A stretch of 64,000 nt of DNA, from the NCBI GenBank assembly GCA_012845835.1, contig JABAKD010000002.1:14239629-14303628 (forward strand), in the 5' to 3' direction. The stretch comes from Undaria pinnatifida (Eukaryota > Sar > Phaeophyceae > Laminariales > Alariaceae). The notes under the pieces are model-generated. The model worked only from the letters and a program-made list of their open reading frames with translations. It was not told the DNA's origin and ran no database searches. This document shows, piece by piece, positions 31,736 through 43,619 of this stretch (position 1 is its first letter; the number at the start of each line of letters is the position of its first letter). Both the position numbers and the translations under genes were made by a program.

Positions 31736-34700
31736 AGGTAAACTTGAAGCAAGTTGTCGGACTCGGCCGCCGCGGGGCTGCTGAACACCCGGCCAGGCAG
31801 TCAAAGGATGGCTCGCACGTGCTAGTCTGCGTAGAAGACCAGACCCCGTACGGCATTCGTACTGGGTCAGTGCAACCCGCGCCTTGGTTCAGTACCGTAA
31901 GCAAGGGGAGAACAGAGGGTCGGATGGCCGTACTCTGTCGGTGGTTCATATCCGTACCACAGCAGAAGGCGGAGGGCCCTTGGCCCACGCTTTGAGCAAG
32001 TCGGCAGTACCGAGCCTGCTGGAAACTCGCAACGAACGAATGTTCCCTGTCGCTGTACCACTCACGAAATATCCTCCGCTGTACATCATCCTCCAGAACG
32101 GGGAACGCCAACCAAACAATATGTCCCCGAACACGTGCCCATGGCAAGACTGAAACAGTGGCCGTTCCGGGCCGTGGCGAGGTGAAACGCACCCCGGTCA
32201 CGTTTAGCCACAGAAACGTTCGCTCCGGTCGAATCGCGGACGGGTAGCGGGTCAGAACGCTTGCGGATTCCTCGTGGGGAGTCGCTCGGTCAACCTCGAA
32301 CCGAATTCAGATTACGGAACTGTTAGCAGGAAGAATATACGTATGAGTTAAAACTCGGTGAGGGAATGTCGAAGCACGCGGCAGACGGCTCTGCTGCAAA
32401 CGCTAGCAGGGCATTGCTACGACTCTGGTGAAACAGTAATGCGGAGGCGTGGGCGCCGCAGCCAAAGCCCCGGGAGGGCTTGTGGTAGCCCTTCTGGTCG
32501 CCGCAGCTAGAGCTCCGGGAGGCCCTGTGGTAGCCCTTCCGGTCGATGCCATGCAAATACAGTGATATTTCGGCAACCTGCAAGAATTCCGTGCAAGCGA
32601 CGATTCGACCACAATAGTCACAAGAGGGGTCGTGGCGAAGGTAGCCCCGTTAGGGGCGGGCCGGGACCGTTGGACCGTGCACAGCAGCATGGCACCCGTT
32701 GAAGCGCCGCTGAGCAATCATCAGTGGTGCGGGGAAAACTAGGTGAGGTCAGAAGAAATGCCTTAAAGACACAGATGGCAGCCGCGCACGAAACCTCGTA
32801 CTACGCGCGTCACCACGACCATAACCCATAAGGTCTCGGTAATCAACTACATGTATGGAGATGCAGAACAGAGATAACCATGGACGCATGAACGCAGAGA
32901 ATGATTCGGACCGGGTGTCTCAGTAACTAGGCGCGGAAGCGCCGCCCCCCAAGTGTTGGCCACACTCTACTGTGCGAGTAGAGGAACAACTAGTAGTCGA
33001 GTGTCCTTCGGTCGGTCAGGGTCGCCGTGGTACGGGCGAGTGAGATCGGCTGCGGTCGAACACGAAAAATGTAGCGTGCGCACCGAGTGAACAGATCCGG
33101 GAACCGACAAGCATGGACGATAGGCCGGAACAGGTAATCGGCGCGTTGGGTTTTGATACTCTTCGTCGTGCACAGATTTAAGGATACGGCCGTCCGTCAC
33201 GAAAACCGATCACTAAATTTCACAGCGAACGAGACGGACTCCGCTCGAAACGTGCGTACAATGCCGCGGCTTGGCCCCTCCGTCCCAGAATATCCGCACA
33301 GTTCGTACTTGGTGCAACCACAGGGATAGGGAGCAAATGGACAAGAGGCACGGAGGAAGAAGTGAGCCGGGTAGAGACACGCACGCCAGCGCCGGTCGGC
33401 GGAACGCGCAGATACGTTACGCGTCAGTAAGAACCGCATAACAACGTCAACATGCTGGGCCTAACAGGCCGATGGCATCCCTGGTGCACACGACGTATAC
33501 ATGTGCCGCACAACGCACAACCCGCAATATAATCTATTTCGCAGCATGTATGTACGCAGGTTGGGACCCGTCAACTTTACATTGAGCGCTACTTGTTGCG
33601 CGAGAAGGAATACACAGGGCGGACGAAATATAGCAGAGCAAAGTGCAAGCTTTGGGTAGCGGCTTCTCTGGTACCGGGTCTCTCGACGGGAGCATATACT
33701 AATTGTCGCGGGCATGGAAGCAGGAGCACACGATCCTCACGCGGATTGGGAACTCGCATCGCCCCACTATTTAGCTCCTTTACTGCGCCGGAACCAGACT
33801 GCCGGACATTCGAATTCGCCCCGAATCCCGCCGGATGCAAACTGCGTGTCGTTTTCTCGGCGAAGCGCAGGTGCGGCACGACGGGATATATCGTTTTTCA
33901 GCGCAGGTGCGGCTCAAGGCGGCGAAGACAAGTTGCAAGAGAGTGGGGGTGCACGATTGCTCAAACCCGGCCCACGAACGAGGTGGAGACGGAGTGGGAC
34001 ACCGGTCGGAGCGGTCAACAGCGATGCCGGGACTACTCAACGCGCATCCTTAGCTCCCAGCGGTGCACCGTTGACGGCCAGGTTAACGCCGCCCAGAGGG
34101 AGAGGGTCCAAAGCGAACGGACACGGTCAATGTCGTTGCGACCACGGGTTGGAAGCCGTGACAAATATTGAATATGCTACGAGTTGCACTTCAGTTGAAA
34201 ACAAAAATCCGGCTTGCCGCTAGTGTAAAATGCGACGTGACATGTGTCGAGGTGGAGAACAATCCTCCCCTACCGCCCTTGCGAATACAGGGTAGAATAG
34301 AAAGCGCGCAGGTCCGGTTGCCCACGTCATGGTCCCGGTAGTCATATTGGTGCCAAGTTGTTGCATATATGGTAGACGGAGGAAACGCCACATGGTCTGG
34401 GCTCGCGTTGGCGTATTCCTGGTAGGTTCAGCGTCGGAGTTATGGGCGTACGTGGACGGACTTTTCACCCCGCGTTTTCGCTTGACGCATCGCGGGCTCA
34501 CTTTGTTCGAGGGGTAGGTAAACGTCGCGTTTCGGGAATAGGGCGAACTCGAAGTCCGCACTGGCGCGGTTGGTGGTGTCGGAGACCGGTTAGCGAACTT
34601 AGGGGAGCCTGACGGGGGGGAGGGTCCGGTGTGAAAGCCGTCTAAGCGCGGCTGGATCTCCTCGCTAGGCACCCGCGGCTTCAGGGGGTTTGCCCTTGAC

Positions 34701-35037
34701 GGCCAGGCTTCCGTCTCGGGGGTGGAAACCGTTCTTGTGGATGGAAGCGATAGCAGGGCTGAGACTCGTCATCGATAGTAGCGGTAGAGACCGGGCACAG
34801 TACGCATTACGTTCGGGAAGAATCAGAGGGGCAGCCCAGTTGGCGGTGTAAGATGTGCCACCGTGCAACTTAGCGCGCAGCTAGATGGTAGTAAGTGGTG
34901 AGTGCCTGACGTGTGTGCGGGAGGCGTCGGAAGGACCACACTCCGCCTCCGTTTGCACTCGCAAATACAAGGGAAATAGGGTTAACGCGTTAGTGTTAAT
35001 CGGGAGGGACGGTTTATGGCCCGGCCGGCCTTATGGC
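31736..35037. other. Unassigned 3.3-kb region
   Basis: No gene is firmly recognised. The minus strand between 32717 and 32323 reads as a Cys/His-containing sequence (CDYCGR, LHGIDRKGYH) with a doubled segment near 32460-32540 that translates as repeated KGYH-x-x-SR, faintly like a zinc finger, but stops interrupt it. Other frames (189 aa minus at 32201-31632; 192 and 169 aa plus at 33593 and 33714, overlapping each other) have unremarkable compositions. It may be decayed element sequence or host intergenic DNA. Confidence 0.3.
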
Positions 35038-35270
35038 GAGATATGTTACTTTGCCCCGCAGGGGAGAGAGCGGGGCGAAGTTTCGGGCTGGCCTGTCTCA
35101 TAAATCTTCAAGGGGTTTTCGCAGTGGTAGTAATTAACGAGGACCTCACGACCGGTCCAGGTGTAGTTGGGGAGTTGCCCCAACACTGGCAGGCTTTCTT
35201 GGCACGACAGCGGGCTTGCCTTGCCTGCGGTAAAAATAACTAATGCGACAATTCTTGAGCTATAACAAAC
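35038..35270 (+). repeat. Repeat A, left copy
   Basis: About 233 bp starting TTACTTTGCCCCGCAGGGGA, which with GAGCGGGGCG forms a GC stem, and ending CTTGAGCTATAACAAAC. It is repeated at 35630-35861 in the same orientation at about 88-90% identity and is directly followed by repeat B. Confidence 0.88.
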
Positions 35271-35530
35271 TGTAGGTTTCCGCAGGAAACCGGCGTTTGT
35301 GAGGCGGTTTAATTCGAGATTGTAAGTAGGCCGACAGACTAGCACGCCGCACGAGCGTGCAGTCTCCAGTCGGCACAAGACAGTGAAGGCAACGAGCTAC
35401 GAGAGTGCGGGATACACGAAGGAGATAACTGGTTCTTCGGTCGTAGCTGGTCGTACTTGGCGTGGTTGATTGGGGGTAGCGTTATCGCGGCGTGGTAAAA
35501 GACACCGGGACATGTTATCGATCGACTTTC
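35271..35530 (+). repeat. Dispersed repeat B, copy 2
   Basis: Second copy of 28385-28643, lying between the two A repeats. At 28.4 kb repeat B stands alone without A, so A and B move or duplicate independently, or A was lost there. Confidence 0.85.
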
Positions 35531-35629
35531 CCACCCACCCGCCCTGTGGCTCAAGAAAAGGGGGGAATCAGGTTGCAACAAGTCGGTGCGATCTGTTGTC
35601 GTTGTAGCGAGTGAGCTCGTATTGCTTGT

Positions 35630-35861
35630 GAGATGCTACTTTGCCCCGCAGGGGAAGGAGCGGGGCATAAGTTTCGGGTTGGCCTGTCTCATAAATCTTC
35701 GTGGGGTTTTCGAGTGGTAGTAATTAACGAGGACCTCACGACCGGTCCAGATGTAGTTGGGGAGTTGCCCCAACGCTGGCAGGCTTTCTTGGCACGACGG
35801 CGAACGTTCCTTGTCTGCGTTAAAATAACTAATGCGAGACTTCTTGAGATATAACAAACGT
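35630..35861 (+). repeat. Repeat A, right copy
   Basis: Matches 35038-35270 from the TACTTTGCCCCGCAGGGG block to GATATAACAAAC. An A-B-A arrangement might suggest LTRs around a short internal region, but I see no TG...CA ends with a target duplication, primer site or polypurine tract. Confidence 0.88.
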
Positions 35862-36220
35862 ACATTTATAATCTTTTCTCCAATAATGGCAGAAAAAATT
35901 GACCCTGGGCTGAAAAAACGTATACCGTGGTGTCATTCGCATTGGCAAATTGCGGAAAACCCTCTTTTACGGTTTGTGGGTGCAATGGTGTTGCTGCTGT
36001 CTGCAGCTGCTGCGACTATTAATACTGCTTATGCTGCGCCTGTCAGCTCTCTCCGCGGCCATATCGTCGGCTCTCTCCGCAACCAACACTCGGCTGCCTC
36101 CGTCCGCTTCACATATTTCAAAGCCATGGATCGCTTAGGCTGTGCAGAATACCTCGACGACAAGCTATACCATGACACCTTCATAATGATGATCTCGGCA
36201 CCCTCCTTCATTCTGCGACC
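35862..36220. other. Leader of a possible pseudogene
   Basis: An open frame enters from repeat A (35832) and runs to 36515, with a hydrophobic VGAMVLLLSAAAATINTAYA stretch near 35977-36035. No family is recognised. It may be the 5' part of the OTU-like fragment that follows in another phase. Confidence 0.3.
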
Positions 36221-36619
36221 TTGGCGGGGCAAGGAAACGCGACCCAACTCACCTGTGCACCTCCCTCCCACGCTGCCCCTGCTGAGAGTGCGGAGAAGGT
36301 TCAGTGCCAAGGTGATGGCAACTTTTCCTTCTACGCGGTCTACCAGTACCAGGTTTGGAACGCACCGCACATCCGCATTTTCAGGTTTGGACGAGTGCAC
36401 ACGAACCCCTGCGAAAATGGCTCGGAGCGGGTACGATCCCTCTGGCCGGGTACAACCTCGAGCTGCTGGCCCATTAGTACAGTACCAGAGAACATGGCAT
36501 CTAGTCTGCAGGTAGGAGAACGTTCCAATATATTACGTCCACTCTATGCACTACTGTACTGCGGGCGCTATCTCCAACATACATACCACTGTTGCTGTCA
36601 TTTTGAATACAGTGCGTAG
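36221..36619 (+). pseudogene. Possible OTU-like cysteine protease remnant
   Basis: The frame contains CQGDGNFSFYAVYQYQVW, which resembles the catalytic block of OTU deubiquitinases (DGNC followed by a hydrophobic FxAV). The catalytic Cys position reads Phe here (DGNF), so the fragment could not be an active enzyme. Further on, NMASSLQVGE could correspond to the region before the catalytic His, but the phase is uncertain because the 35832-36515 frame overlaps and reads RTWHLV at the same place. OTU domains occur both in host genes and in mobile-element polyproteins. The match rests on a short motif only. Confidence 0.3.
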
Positions 36620-37059
36620 TCCGATTTAAGAGCATCCCGTGACAAGCCGAAACAAGCGCTTTTAACCCCTTTAGAATCCCAAAACCCCTCCCGATACAAA
36701 TTCCAAGTAATCTATCCCCCAAAACGGGTTTCCAGTAAAAGCAGCATCGCTCTCATCTGTTGTAGTGGGAAATATATCGCTTTTAGTATAGGCGGGACAT
36801 GCCGAATTGACCGCTCTTAATCGCGAACGCTCTTATCATGGTCGTTCTTAAATCGGGGTATCCACTCTATGTACCTCCTGCCTCTACTACATAGAGTGTT
36901 GATGCTTTGCAGTATTTAAATAGTATCATATCGGTACATGGGCCAGTAGTATAATACCAGGAAATCATGGACACTCTGTACAGCAGTACGAGTACTGCTG
37001 TGTGCTCTTCACATGAAACTGATATTTCCACCCATCTACATGACATTCAGCACAACACG
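36620..37059. other. Unassigned stretch
   Basis: About 440 bp of AT-richer sequence with no recognised gene; it ends in sequence related to 19630-19685. Confidence 0.35.
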
Positions 37060-37165
37060 TGTCCGTGCTGATGCCTCCTAGACAGGCGAACTATGTCGTC
37101 ACAAACTGCAAGACAGAGATATAGATTGCAAGTGCAGCAAGGTGATTCGGCCATGCAATGAAGGC
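37060..37165 (+). repeat. Fragment of the 19.7-kb duplicated repeat
   Basis: GTGTCCGTGCTGATG, GTCACAAACTGCAAGAC and GCAAGGTGATTCGGCCATGC match the start of both units at 19685 and 20486 in the same orientation. Confidence 0.75.
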
Positions 37166-37233
37166 GCAATTCGATGCGAGACGACGAGGGAAGGTTGAAT
37201 AAGTCTTCGCGCGATATGATACTAACGAAGGCG

Positions 37234-37731
37234 TTGAAACACCGACACGTCTTGAGGCTCTGTCTCAGTGCTTAGAGTTGCGGAGGTGGCACCAAAGTGT
37301 TTGTTAGGATCACTTGTGAAGAAAAAAGAAGATAGTTGGAACGTGGCGCTTATGTGGCCAAAATATGGAACCGAAGGAGAGAAGGAGAAAAGTAGGAGAG
37401 AAGATGGTCTAGGGAGTGGTCGAGGTGGGGCTGACCGTCGCCTGATCAATACGGCACAATGCCCATATTACGGGCAGATGTACTCTACGTAGTTGTACTT
37501 ACCGACAAACCGTCCTACAGTAAAGTTCCTTGCAACATCCCCTGCAACGTTCTCCGATACTTATGGTGGGAAGTTAGTAACAACTTGAATATACAACATA
37601 TCGACGGGAACTGACAAACCGAGATTCGCCGCATATTTTATTTCTCTTCATCTCGATTGAGATACCTAATGTACTCAAGATAGTGACCACGAATCAAACA
37701 GATACTAATGGACTGCAGTCCATAGTACAAT
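37234..37731 (-). repeat. LTR, left copy (3' LTR on the minus strand)
   Basis: Aligns end to end with 40901-41411 at about 90% identity, including GAGGTGGCACCAAAGTGT, TGGTGGGAAGTTAGTAACAA and GACTGCAGTCCATA. On the minus strand it starts near TGTACTATGG and ends GTGTTTCA, that is TG...CA. Confidence 0.85.
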
Positions 37732-37742
37732 ACGCCCCCTTT
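37732..37742 (-). promoter_or_regulatory. Polypurine tract next to the LTR
   Basis: The plus strand ACGCCCCCTTTG is the complement of a purine run lying directly inside the LTR, where plus-strand DNA synthesis primes in LTR retrotransposons. It fixes the element's orientation as minus. Confidence 0.6.
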
Positions 37743-38328
37743 GAACAGAAGTCAATAGCTAGAGGAATTACATACTCAAAAGAATAAGCACAAACGGTAC
37801 GCCATGTTCAGACCTGTGAATGGAAAGCGGTAATATGTAAGTAACCATGTCGTTCAAGAGAATCAAAATACGAATGGAACAATATATCAGATTTTTTGTA
37901 AGAACAGCCGAAATATGGATGAAATCCTGTCACAAAATTCTACGCGTGGTGTAAGTACCAGGGAGAAATACTCTAGATAAGAAGCGCAAACCAGTCTGCT
38001 GGGTGTACGCCCCCTGAATCAATACCTAGAGCTAAATGAAAGCGAAGAAAATAGACCACTGTGGACGCTTGTCCAGTACGAAAATGGAAATGCGTACTAT
38101 TCAGTTTTATGCATGTATGTACGTACTCGAAAGAAAATCTACGAACACAGATAGTACAGTAATAGCCTATGAGTGCCGTCGTACCATCAAAGCTATACTC
38201 GCGATGCTGTTTTGATGATCAACGACTTATATCCTGGAAAAAGAAAACGTCAGAACGTATATGTTGTACTGTTACTGCGCCCCTTCAATCGAATCCTAGG
38301 AAATGAAAAAAAAAAAAAAAAACAGAAA

Positions 38329-38581
38329 TCGTGGACTTACCATGTGTCCAGCGCTATGCTTCATTGTGTGCACACGTACGACTTACAGAAAAGTGTGGAC
38401 TACCATGTGTCCAGCGCTATACTGGACTGTGCACACGTACCACCTACAGAAAGAGTGGACTTACTAAGTCTTCAGTGCTATACTGCACTGTTCATGTACC
38501 ACCTTCAGAAATTGTGGACTCACGATGGCATCAGTGCTATTGCTATATTGCACTAGACTATGCATGTACCACTTACAGTCG
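38329..38581. repeat. ~63-bp minisatellite, 4 copies
   Basis: Four units each carry GTGGACT, a CCAGCGCTAT-like block, a CACTGTNCAC-like block and a GTACCACCTACAGAAA-like block. The 84-aa frame across it is a repeat artefact. It follows an A run at about 38308 inside the Copia-like element. Confidence 0.85.
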
Positions 38582-39970
38582 GTGAGCATAACGTGTTCGC
38601 ATTACTACGGAACAGTACTTGTTCATACAATAGTACAACAAAGGTGATACTACTTCTATCGTTGACTACAGTTCACACGAAATAAAGTGTACTACGCTCA
38701 TGCGTACTAATAATAACAGCCAGTCGTTGGAACTCAACCGTGTTTTCTAGTTAACAAACTGCTGTTAATACTCCGAAAACAAAGCTACTAAGAAGCCAAT
38801 GAAAGAACTCGACGTCGAGTCCAGTACGCAAAATAGCCATGCTTTGAATGGGCTTTCATGGTGCGTGCTTCTTGTAAACTACTACAACTAGTAGTATTAG
38901 AAAGTAGTACACGTATGTATGAATACGAAACTAGCTACTACTACCGGTACGTACACCGTAAAGCAAAAAGCAAGAATGCCGAGAGAAAAAGATACACCCC
39001 CAAACACAAAAAACGAAAATAAGCAATGGCAAAAACCTAGCTCGCGTTCGTAATGCTGTTGATGTTGATGTTGCTGCTGTTGGTGCTGAAAAGGCTCGTT
39101 GTGCTCGTGTCTTCCTAGCTAAAGAAGAAGACCTCGTGTAGATGATGACGATGATGATGATGATTGGCGATGATTGATGTAGACGGAGACGTAGACCTGA
39201 TCAAGAGTGATGGTATCCTGTCCTTTCGCCGTCGTTGTGTCCTGGTGCTGCTCGTGGAGTGCAGCCCCAGATGCCGTTGTTGGTGTTGGCGCTTTTCATG
39301 CCGTGCTCCGCCATAATGCAATGCGGTGCAATTTAAGCGCCCCCAGTACTCGTCAGGAAATGCCAAATAGAAAGGTCGAAACCCCGATTTCGTGTTGCTT
39401 GTACGATGGCTGCGGCGATGTCAATTGAGCTCTTTGCACGCTAGCTGGCGAGTCACGTAGCTGGTACGGAACAGGCTTGAGATGCTAGCAGCCACGTATT
39501 TGGGGATAGCCGCGGTGAGGATGTCGTCGAGCTGGAGCTGTGCTGGATTTCACTTAGCGATGATGTCGTTTACCCATCAAGAAAAAAGGGAGATTTTTCC
39601 CCGTTGTGTGCAAGCTCGGTGGAATGCTATGCAGCTCAACGCTAAGGATGGTTCCTACAGGTGAGCCTCTTGATGTTTAACGCCGTAGATGAAGTTGTTT
39701 TGGTCGAAAGAGTGGTAACCTCTGTTGCAGATCGCGATGCTCCTTGTCGTGGAAGGTACTGCTGTTGTACGAGTAGATATCGCCGACGCCTTCTCGATCC
39801 GATTTACTCGTAGCAGTTGATGACGTGTTGTCGATGGTGGTAGTACTGGATGCAGCACTACTCTTGATGTAGAATTGGCCATGTAGTAGGCCTAAACAAG
39901 GGTAACGGCATTAGCCGCTTTTTGCCCCCCCCGTTCAACCGTTAACGTGTTATTGCCGTGTTGGTTTGTT
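38582..39970. other. Interior of the Copia-like element, no domain recognised
   Basis: Minus-strand frames at 39882-39655 and 39366-39115 have protein-like patches (YHSFDQNNFIYGVKHQE; AFPDEYWGRLNCTALHYG) with a CAT-repeat His run between about 39141 and 39166. No protease, integrase or RT motif is found. This may be decayed element coding sequence or host sequence captured between the LTRs. Confidence 0.35.
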
Positions 39971-40330
39971 CTATGCATGGTGCACTGCTGTATGCAGCTT
40001 GAGCGGATCAAAACTGCTGTGCAGCTTGAGCGGATCGAAACTGCTGTAAAGCTGTGTAGTCACAGCTGTGTCTGCCGGCGGTGCTTCCTCCGCGCCAGAC
40101 TCCGTGTCCAACTCGCCAACATCCTGGCTGTATTTTAAAGCTCGTGTTGGCCTCTTCTCGCCATAGATGGTCGAGGACGAATTTGATCGGGTTCGGTACA
40201 TGGCCGTCCTTACAATATCAGAGATCCCGGAATGACGCATGATTGAGTTTGAAGTAATACTTCGACGTGAGGAAACTTGAAAAAATGTTACGTGGAGATA
40301 CAGTACTCCGTTTCTTTGAGTCTGATACAT
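39971..40330 (-). pseudogene. Copia gag N-terminal fragment
   Basis: On the minus strand MRHSGISDIV is followed by an Arg/Ser-rich segment and GELDTESGAEEAPPADTA. The gag at 12012 reads MRHAGISDIL... and DETDTQSGETPPADTA in the same order, so this is the same gag family. Homology ends before the UBN2 domain. Beyond it lie direct repeats of about 26 bp (GCAGCTTGAGCGGATC, near 39990-40040). Confidence 0.8.
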
Positions 40331-40900
40331 GCGTGAAGCTTGGAAGCTTCAAGCAGATGCTGAAAAGTGGTCTCCTTGTCTGTCCCATGCTTTTAGGTTG
40401 TAAGCAAGCGTCAAAGCAGCCGGAGATGATATGCCTCGTTTGGGCTGATTTGCCCACGACCGTGCCGCACGTCTTACAGCTTTTGGTTTTCTAGTCTAAA
40501 AAATGCACGAGGGCGAAGTCCTTTACGTACTTTGTACTACTGGGTAGCTTGAAGAAACGCTTTTAATAACGACTTCGCGTGCCCGATAGCGCTCACAAAC
40601 CCAGACTCCCTACCTGCTACATGCGTGATATAGCGCTAGCAGTGTTCTTACCTGCTTCTCGCGTAAAGCGTGAAAGCAGTCTCTTATCTCGAATATCCCT
40701 GAGAAGTATTTGATGTACTTGTAAATGCGATGCTTCTGCGGTGTCGAGACTATCTTGCTCCTTAGAGAAAATTCCAAAATTCCGCCGCACTTGATGAAAT
40801 GCAAATCCTTCCTCGAACTTCTCGGAAACGCTTGGCGAACTCAGCGGGACGCCATTGCGTGGGGCCAGTAGATACATAGATCAACGGCGAGGCTCATAAC
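40331..40900. other. Untranslated leader between LTR and gag
   Basis: No conserved coding region is seen; position fits the 5' leader of the minus-strand element. The segment beside the LTR (40889-40900) is the candidate primer-binding site. Confidence 0.4.
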
Positions 40901-41411
40901 CTGAAACATTGACACTTCTTGAGGCTCTGTCTCAGTGCAGAGTTGCAGAGGTGGCACCAAAGTGTCTGTTAGGATCACTTGTGAAGAAAAAAGAAGATAT
41001 TTTAATAGTTTGGAAGTGGCGCTATGTGGCCAAAAAAACAACAACATGGAACCGAAGGAGAGGAGAAAAGTAAGAGAGAAGAAGGTCTAGGGAGTGATGA
41101 AGGTGGGGCTGACCGTCGCCTGATCAATACGGCACAATACCCATGTTACGGGCAGATGTACTCTACGGGTAGTTGTACTTACCGACAAACCGCCCTATAG
41201 TCAAGTTCCTTGCAACATCCCCTGCAACGTTCTCCGATATTTATGGTGGGAAGTTAGTAACAACTTGAATATACAACATACCGACGGGAACTAACAAACC
41301 GAGATTCCCCGCATATTGTATTTCTCTTCATCTAGATTAAAATACTTAGTGTGCTCAAGATAGTGAATACGAATCAAACAGATACTAATGGACTGCAGTC
41401 CATACTACAAT
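40901..41411 (-). repeat. LTR, right copy (5' LTR on the minus strand)
   Basis: Partner of 37234-37731. Differences are mostly single substitutions plus short insertions (about 13 bp longer overall), so the element is not a very recent insertion. Confidence 0.85.
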
Positions 41412-41499
41412 AGGCGCACACAGTTGTAGTCATGGGGAGGGGGGAGAGGGGAGAAGAGAGAAGAGCCTGCTTTAGTAAACCTCAATCTGAGTTACATCT

Positions 41500-42115
41500 A
41501 GGGAGGGATAAAATAATAGGACCCCTCCCATTGAGAAAAAAATTACCCACATAGTATATTACAAATACCAACAAGCAGCTTGCAAATAAGAGTACTGACC
41601 CGCAATTGGTCGAACTCACACCTAACGTCCTGAAAATACTTTTATAAAATGTTAGAGTGACAGCGTATCAATTTGGAACCGTGAGTTCGAGTCCCACAGA
41701 GACTTTTTTTTTGGGGGGGGGGGAGCAGCCGACTTTTATTCTCGAATGCTGCATTAATATTAACACATTAGATAACTAATAATACTCTGTATTCGTACTC
41801 CTCCCGATATTAAAGCAGAGGGGACAAAAACAACATAAACCACCTACCATAAATATGATAGAGCATTATAACTGGAAACTACAGTAATAAACTTGTAAAA
41901 TAGATATGATGTTAGATCTAGCTCAAGATTCCCCACCTAAAGTAAAAAAGCCAGCGCTAACCATTACAGTGGACAAAAAATAAGACCCCTCCCAATAAAA
42001 AACTCACCCATATATTAGTAGTATATTACAAGTACCAACAACGCAGCTTGCAAACATGAGTATTGAGCCGAAATTCGTCGAACTCACAGCTAACATCCTT
42101 GAAATATTTTTTATA
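41500..42115 (+). repeat. Dispersed dimeric repeat, copy 2
   Basis: Inverted match of 5111-5790. The block with TAGTATATTACAAATACCAA, AGCAGCTTGCAAA and TCGAACTCACACCTAACGTC occurs near 41540-41650 and again near 42010-42115. Between them GTGAGTTCGAGTCCCACAGA followed by nine T resembles a tRNA T-arm (box B) with a pol III terminator. Confidence 0.78.
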
Positions 42116-43619
42116 AAAGAAATGTGCGAAGGTAAGGGATGTTTAAAAAAAAGAACCGCATTGAACACGCGCGAAAACAAAACCGGACAGGGTGAAAGCC
42201 AACACACCAGACTGTTGGCAACAAAGAGCAAGAAAAAAAAAATGGAAAACAGTACGTATAAGGGTCCAGATCAACGAAGAGCACGGAAAATCGTAGTTCA
42301 ATTTTATTTTTTTAATTTCATAAAAAATACACGAAAAAATCGACTCTGCTTCTTATCAAGGAACGGCGTAGTGTGTTCTAGAATTAAGAAAGCGCAAAAC
42401 GGTCAACGAACACCCGTGGGCAACGACCGAGGCAAGCGATGGCTCGCGTCCTGCCCGGAGCTCCGTGGTCAGCGGCAAATTGTTTTTGCCGGCAGCGGCT
42501 AGAAGGCTATGGCTCTAGGCGTCTCTTGGATGGGCTGGCGCCGCCCCGCCGCCCCACACGGACAGCAGCGACGGGGATATAACGGTCGAACTTCTGAGCG
42601 AAATCGTGATGTGGTACTTGGTCGTGAAGTTTCGAGGTGCAGGGCGACGAAAAACGGGGTTTGCGGCGGTCTCGATTGTTTTCGATGTGTTGCAGGCGGT
42701 CTAGGCTGTCCTGATGGCCTTCGAAGGCCGCGCAGCGGCCGCTCCGGCGGTCCTACCTCTCGCAATGGTGGCTTCTCGTCTCTCAATCAACCGACATGGC
42801 ACCAATTCGCGCGGCCGGCTTCGGTTACATGGAACATGCCATGCCTAGGTTTACAAATTCCCCAAATTTAATTTCGATTTTCAACCAAATTCGACCAAAT
42901 AAGTATTTTTGTACTTCTTTGTTGCATTCAATTTTTCGTAGTATTCTGAAAATGCCTGCTCGGTGATTCATTTTTTGACCAATCGAATGCAAATTAAATT
43001 CAATTATAAAAATAAAAACGGATTTCGATTAGGCAAGTTCCTCGGTCATCTGGGCCCTAATAGTAAGAAATAAGAAAAAACAATTGGAAACACAGAGGGA
43101 AACAGGAAGTCAAGAGTTTTCTTCTTGTTTCCAAGTGTGTGAGTTTGGCAAGTTCTTGACACGTGAGATATATACGTATACACAAGGTTCCCCTCCAGGA
43201 AGTGCCTAGGGGAGTGGCGCAAGGACACATGATTATTATCACTACCAGACGAAATGACCATTTGTTTGTACATACAAAAAAAGATGACCCGGAAAAATAA
43301 TGAATTTCCATTTTACCCGCAGTACTTCTTGGGTGTACTCAATAGCAGCAGAACTTTTAGCACTTTTGGGGTACACGAGATAGACGTGCCACGACCGATC
43401 TGTTGTTGAGAAAATACACACAACACACAAAACTTTTACACCGTATCATATGTATGATTTCGAGAAGAGCGTCACACTTCGACCTCCAGGTTAGGGACCG
43501 CCAGGAAGCGAGAAGGGGCACGTGTGGCGTGGGATGCGGCTTACTGTAGAATACTACGTAAATACGAAGCACCTACAAGTGTATTGAGAACGAGGGAGCA
43601 AGAGGACAATACGTGACAG
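42116..43619. other. Unassigned 1.5-kb stretch
   Basis: A-rich to 42350, a GC-rich patch at 42420-42790 with Arg/Pro-rich frames on both strands, then AT-rich sequence. An inverted pair (GGAAACAGGAAG and CTTCTTGTTTCC, about 43090-43132) could form a hairpin. No gene is recognised. Confidence 0.35.

Larger units (their letters stand above)
37234..41411 (-). mobile_element. Truncated Copia LTR retrotransposon (minus strand)
   Basis: Two direct repeats of about 500 bp bound a 3.2-kb interior. On the minus strand the left repeat is preceded by a purine tract (CAAAGGGGGCG, complement of 37731-37741) just where the second-strand primer should be. The interior next to the right repeat starts GGTTATGAGCC, loosely like an initiator-Met primer site. 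A Copia gag fragment in the same orientation lies just downstream. AGGCG occurs at 37229-37233 and 41412-41416, a possible 5-bp target duplication offset by 1-2 bp from ideal TG...CA ends. Protease, integrase and RT are not recognisable, so the element is non-autonomous or decayed. Confidence 0.75.

Noticed and set aside
32323-32717. Zinc-finger gene on the minus strand
   Set aside because: Cys/His pairs are present but interrupted by stops, and the repeated segment is only doubled. Too weak to call.
35038-35861. LTR retrotransposon formed by the two A repeats
   Set aside because: No convincing TG...CA ends, target duplication, primer site or polypurine tract. Kept as a segmental repeat.
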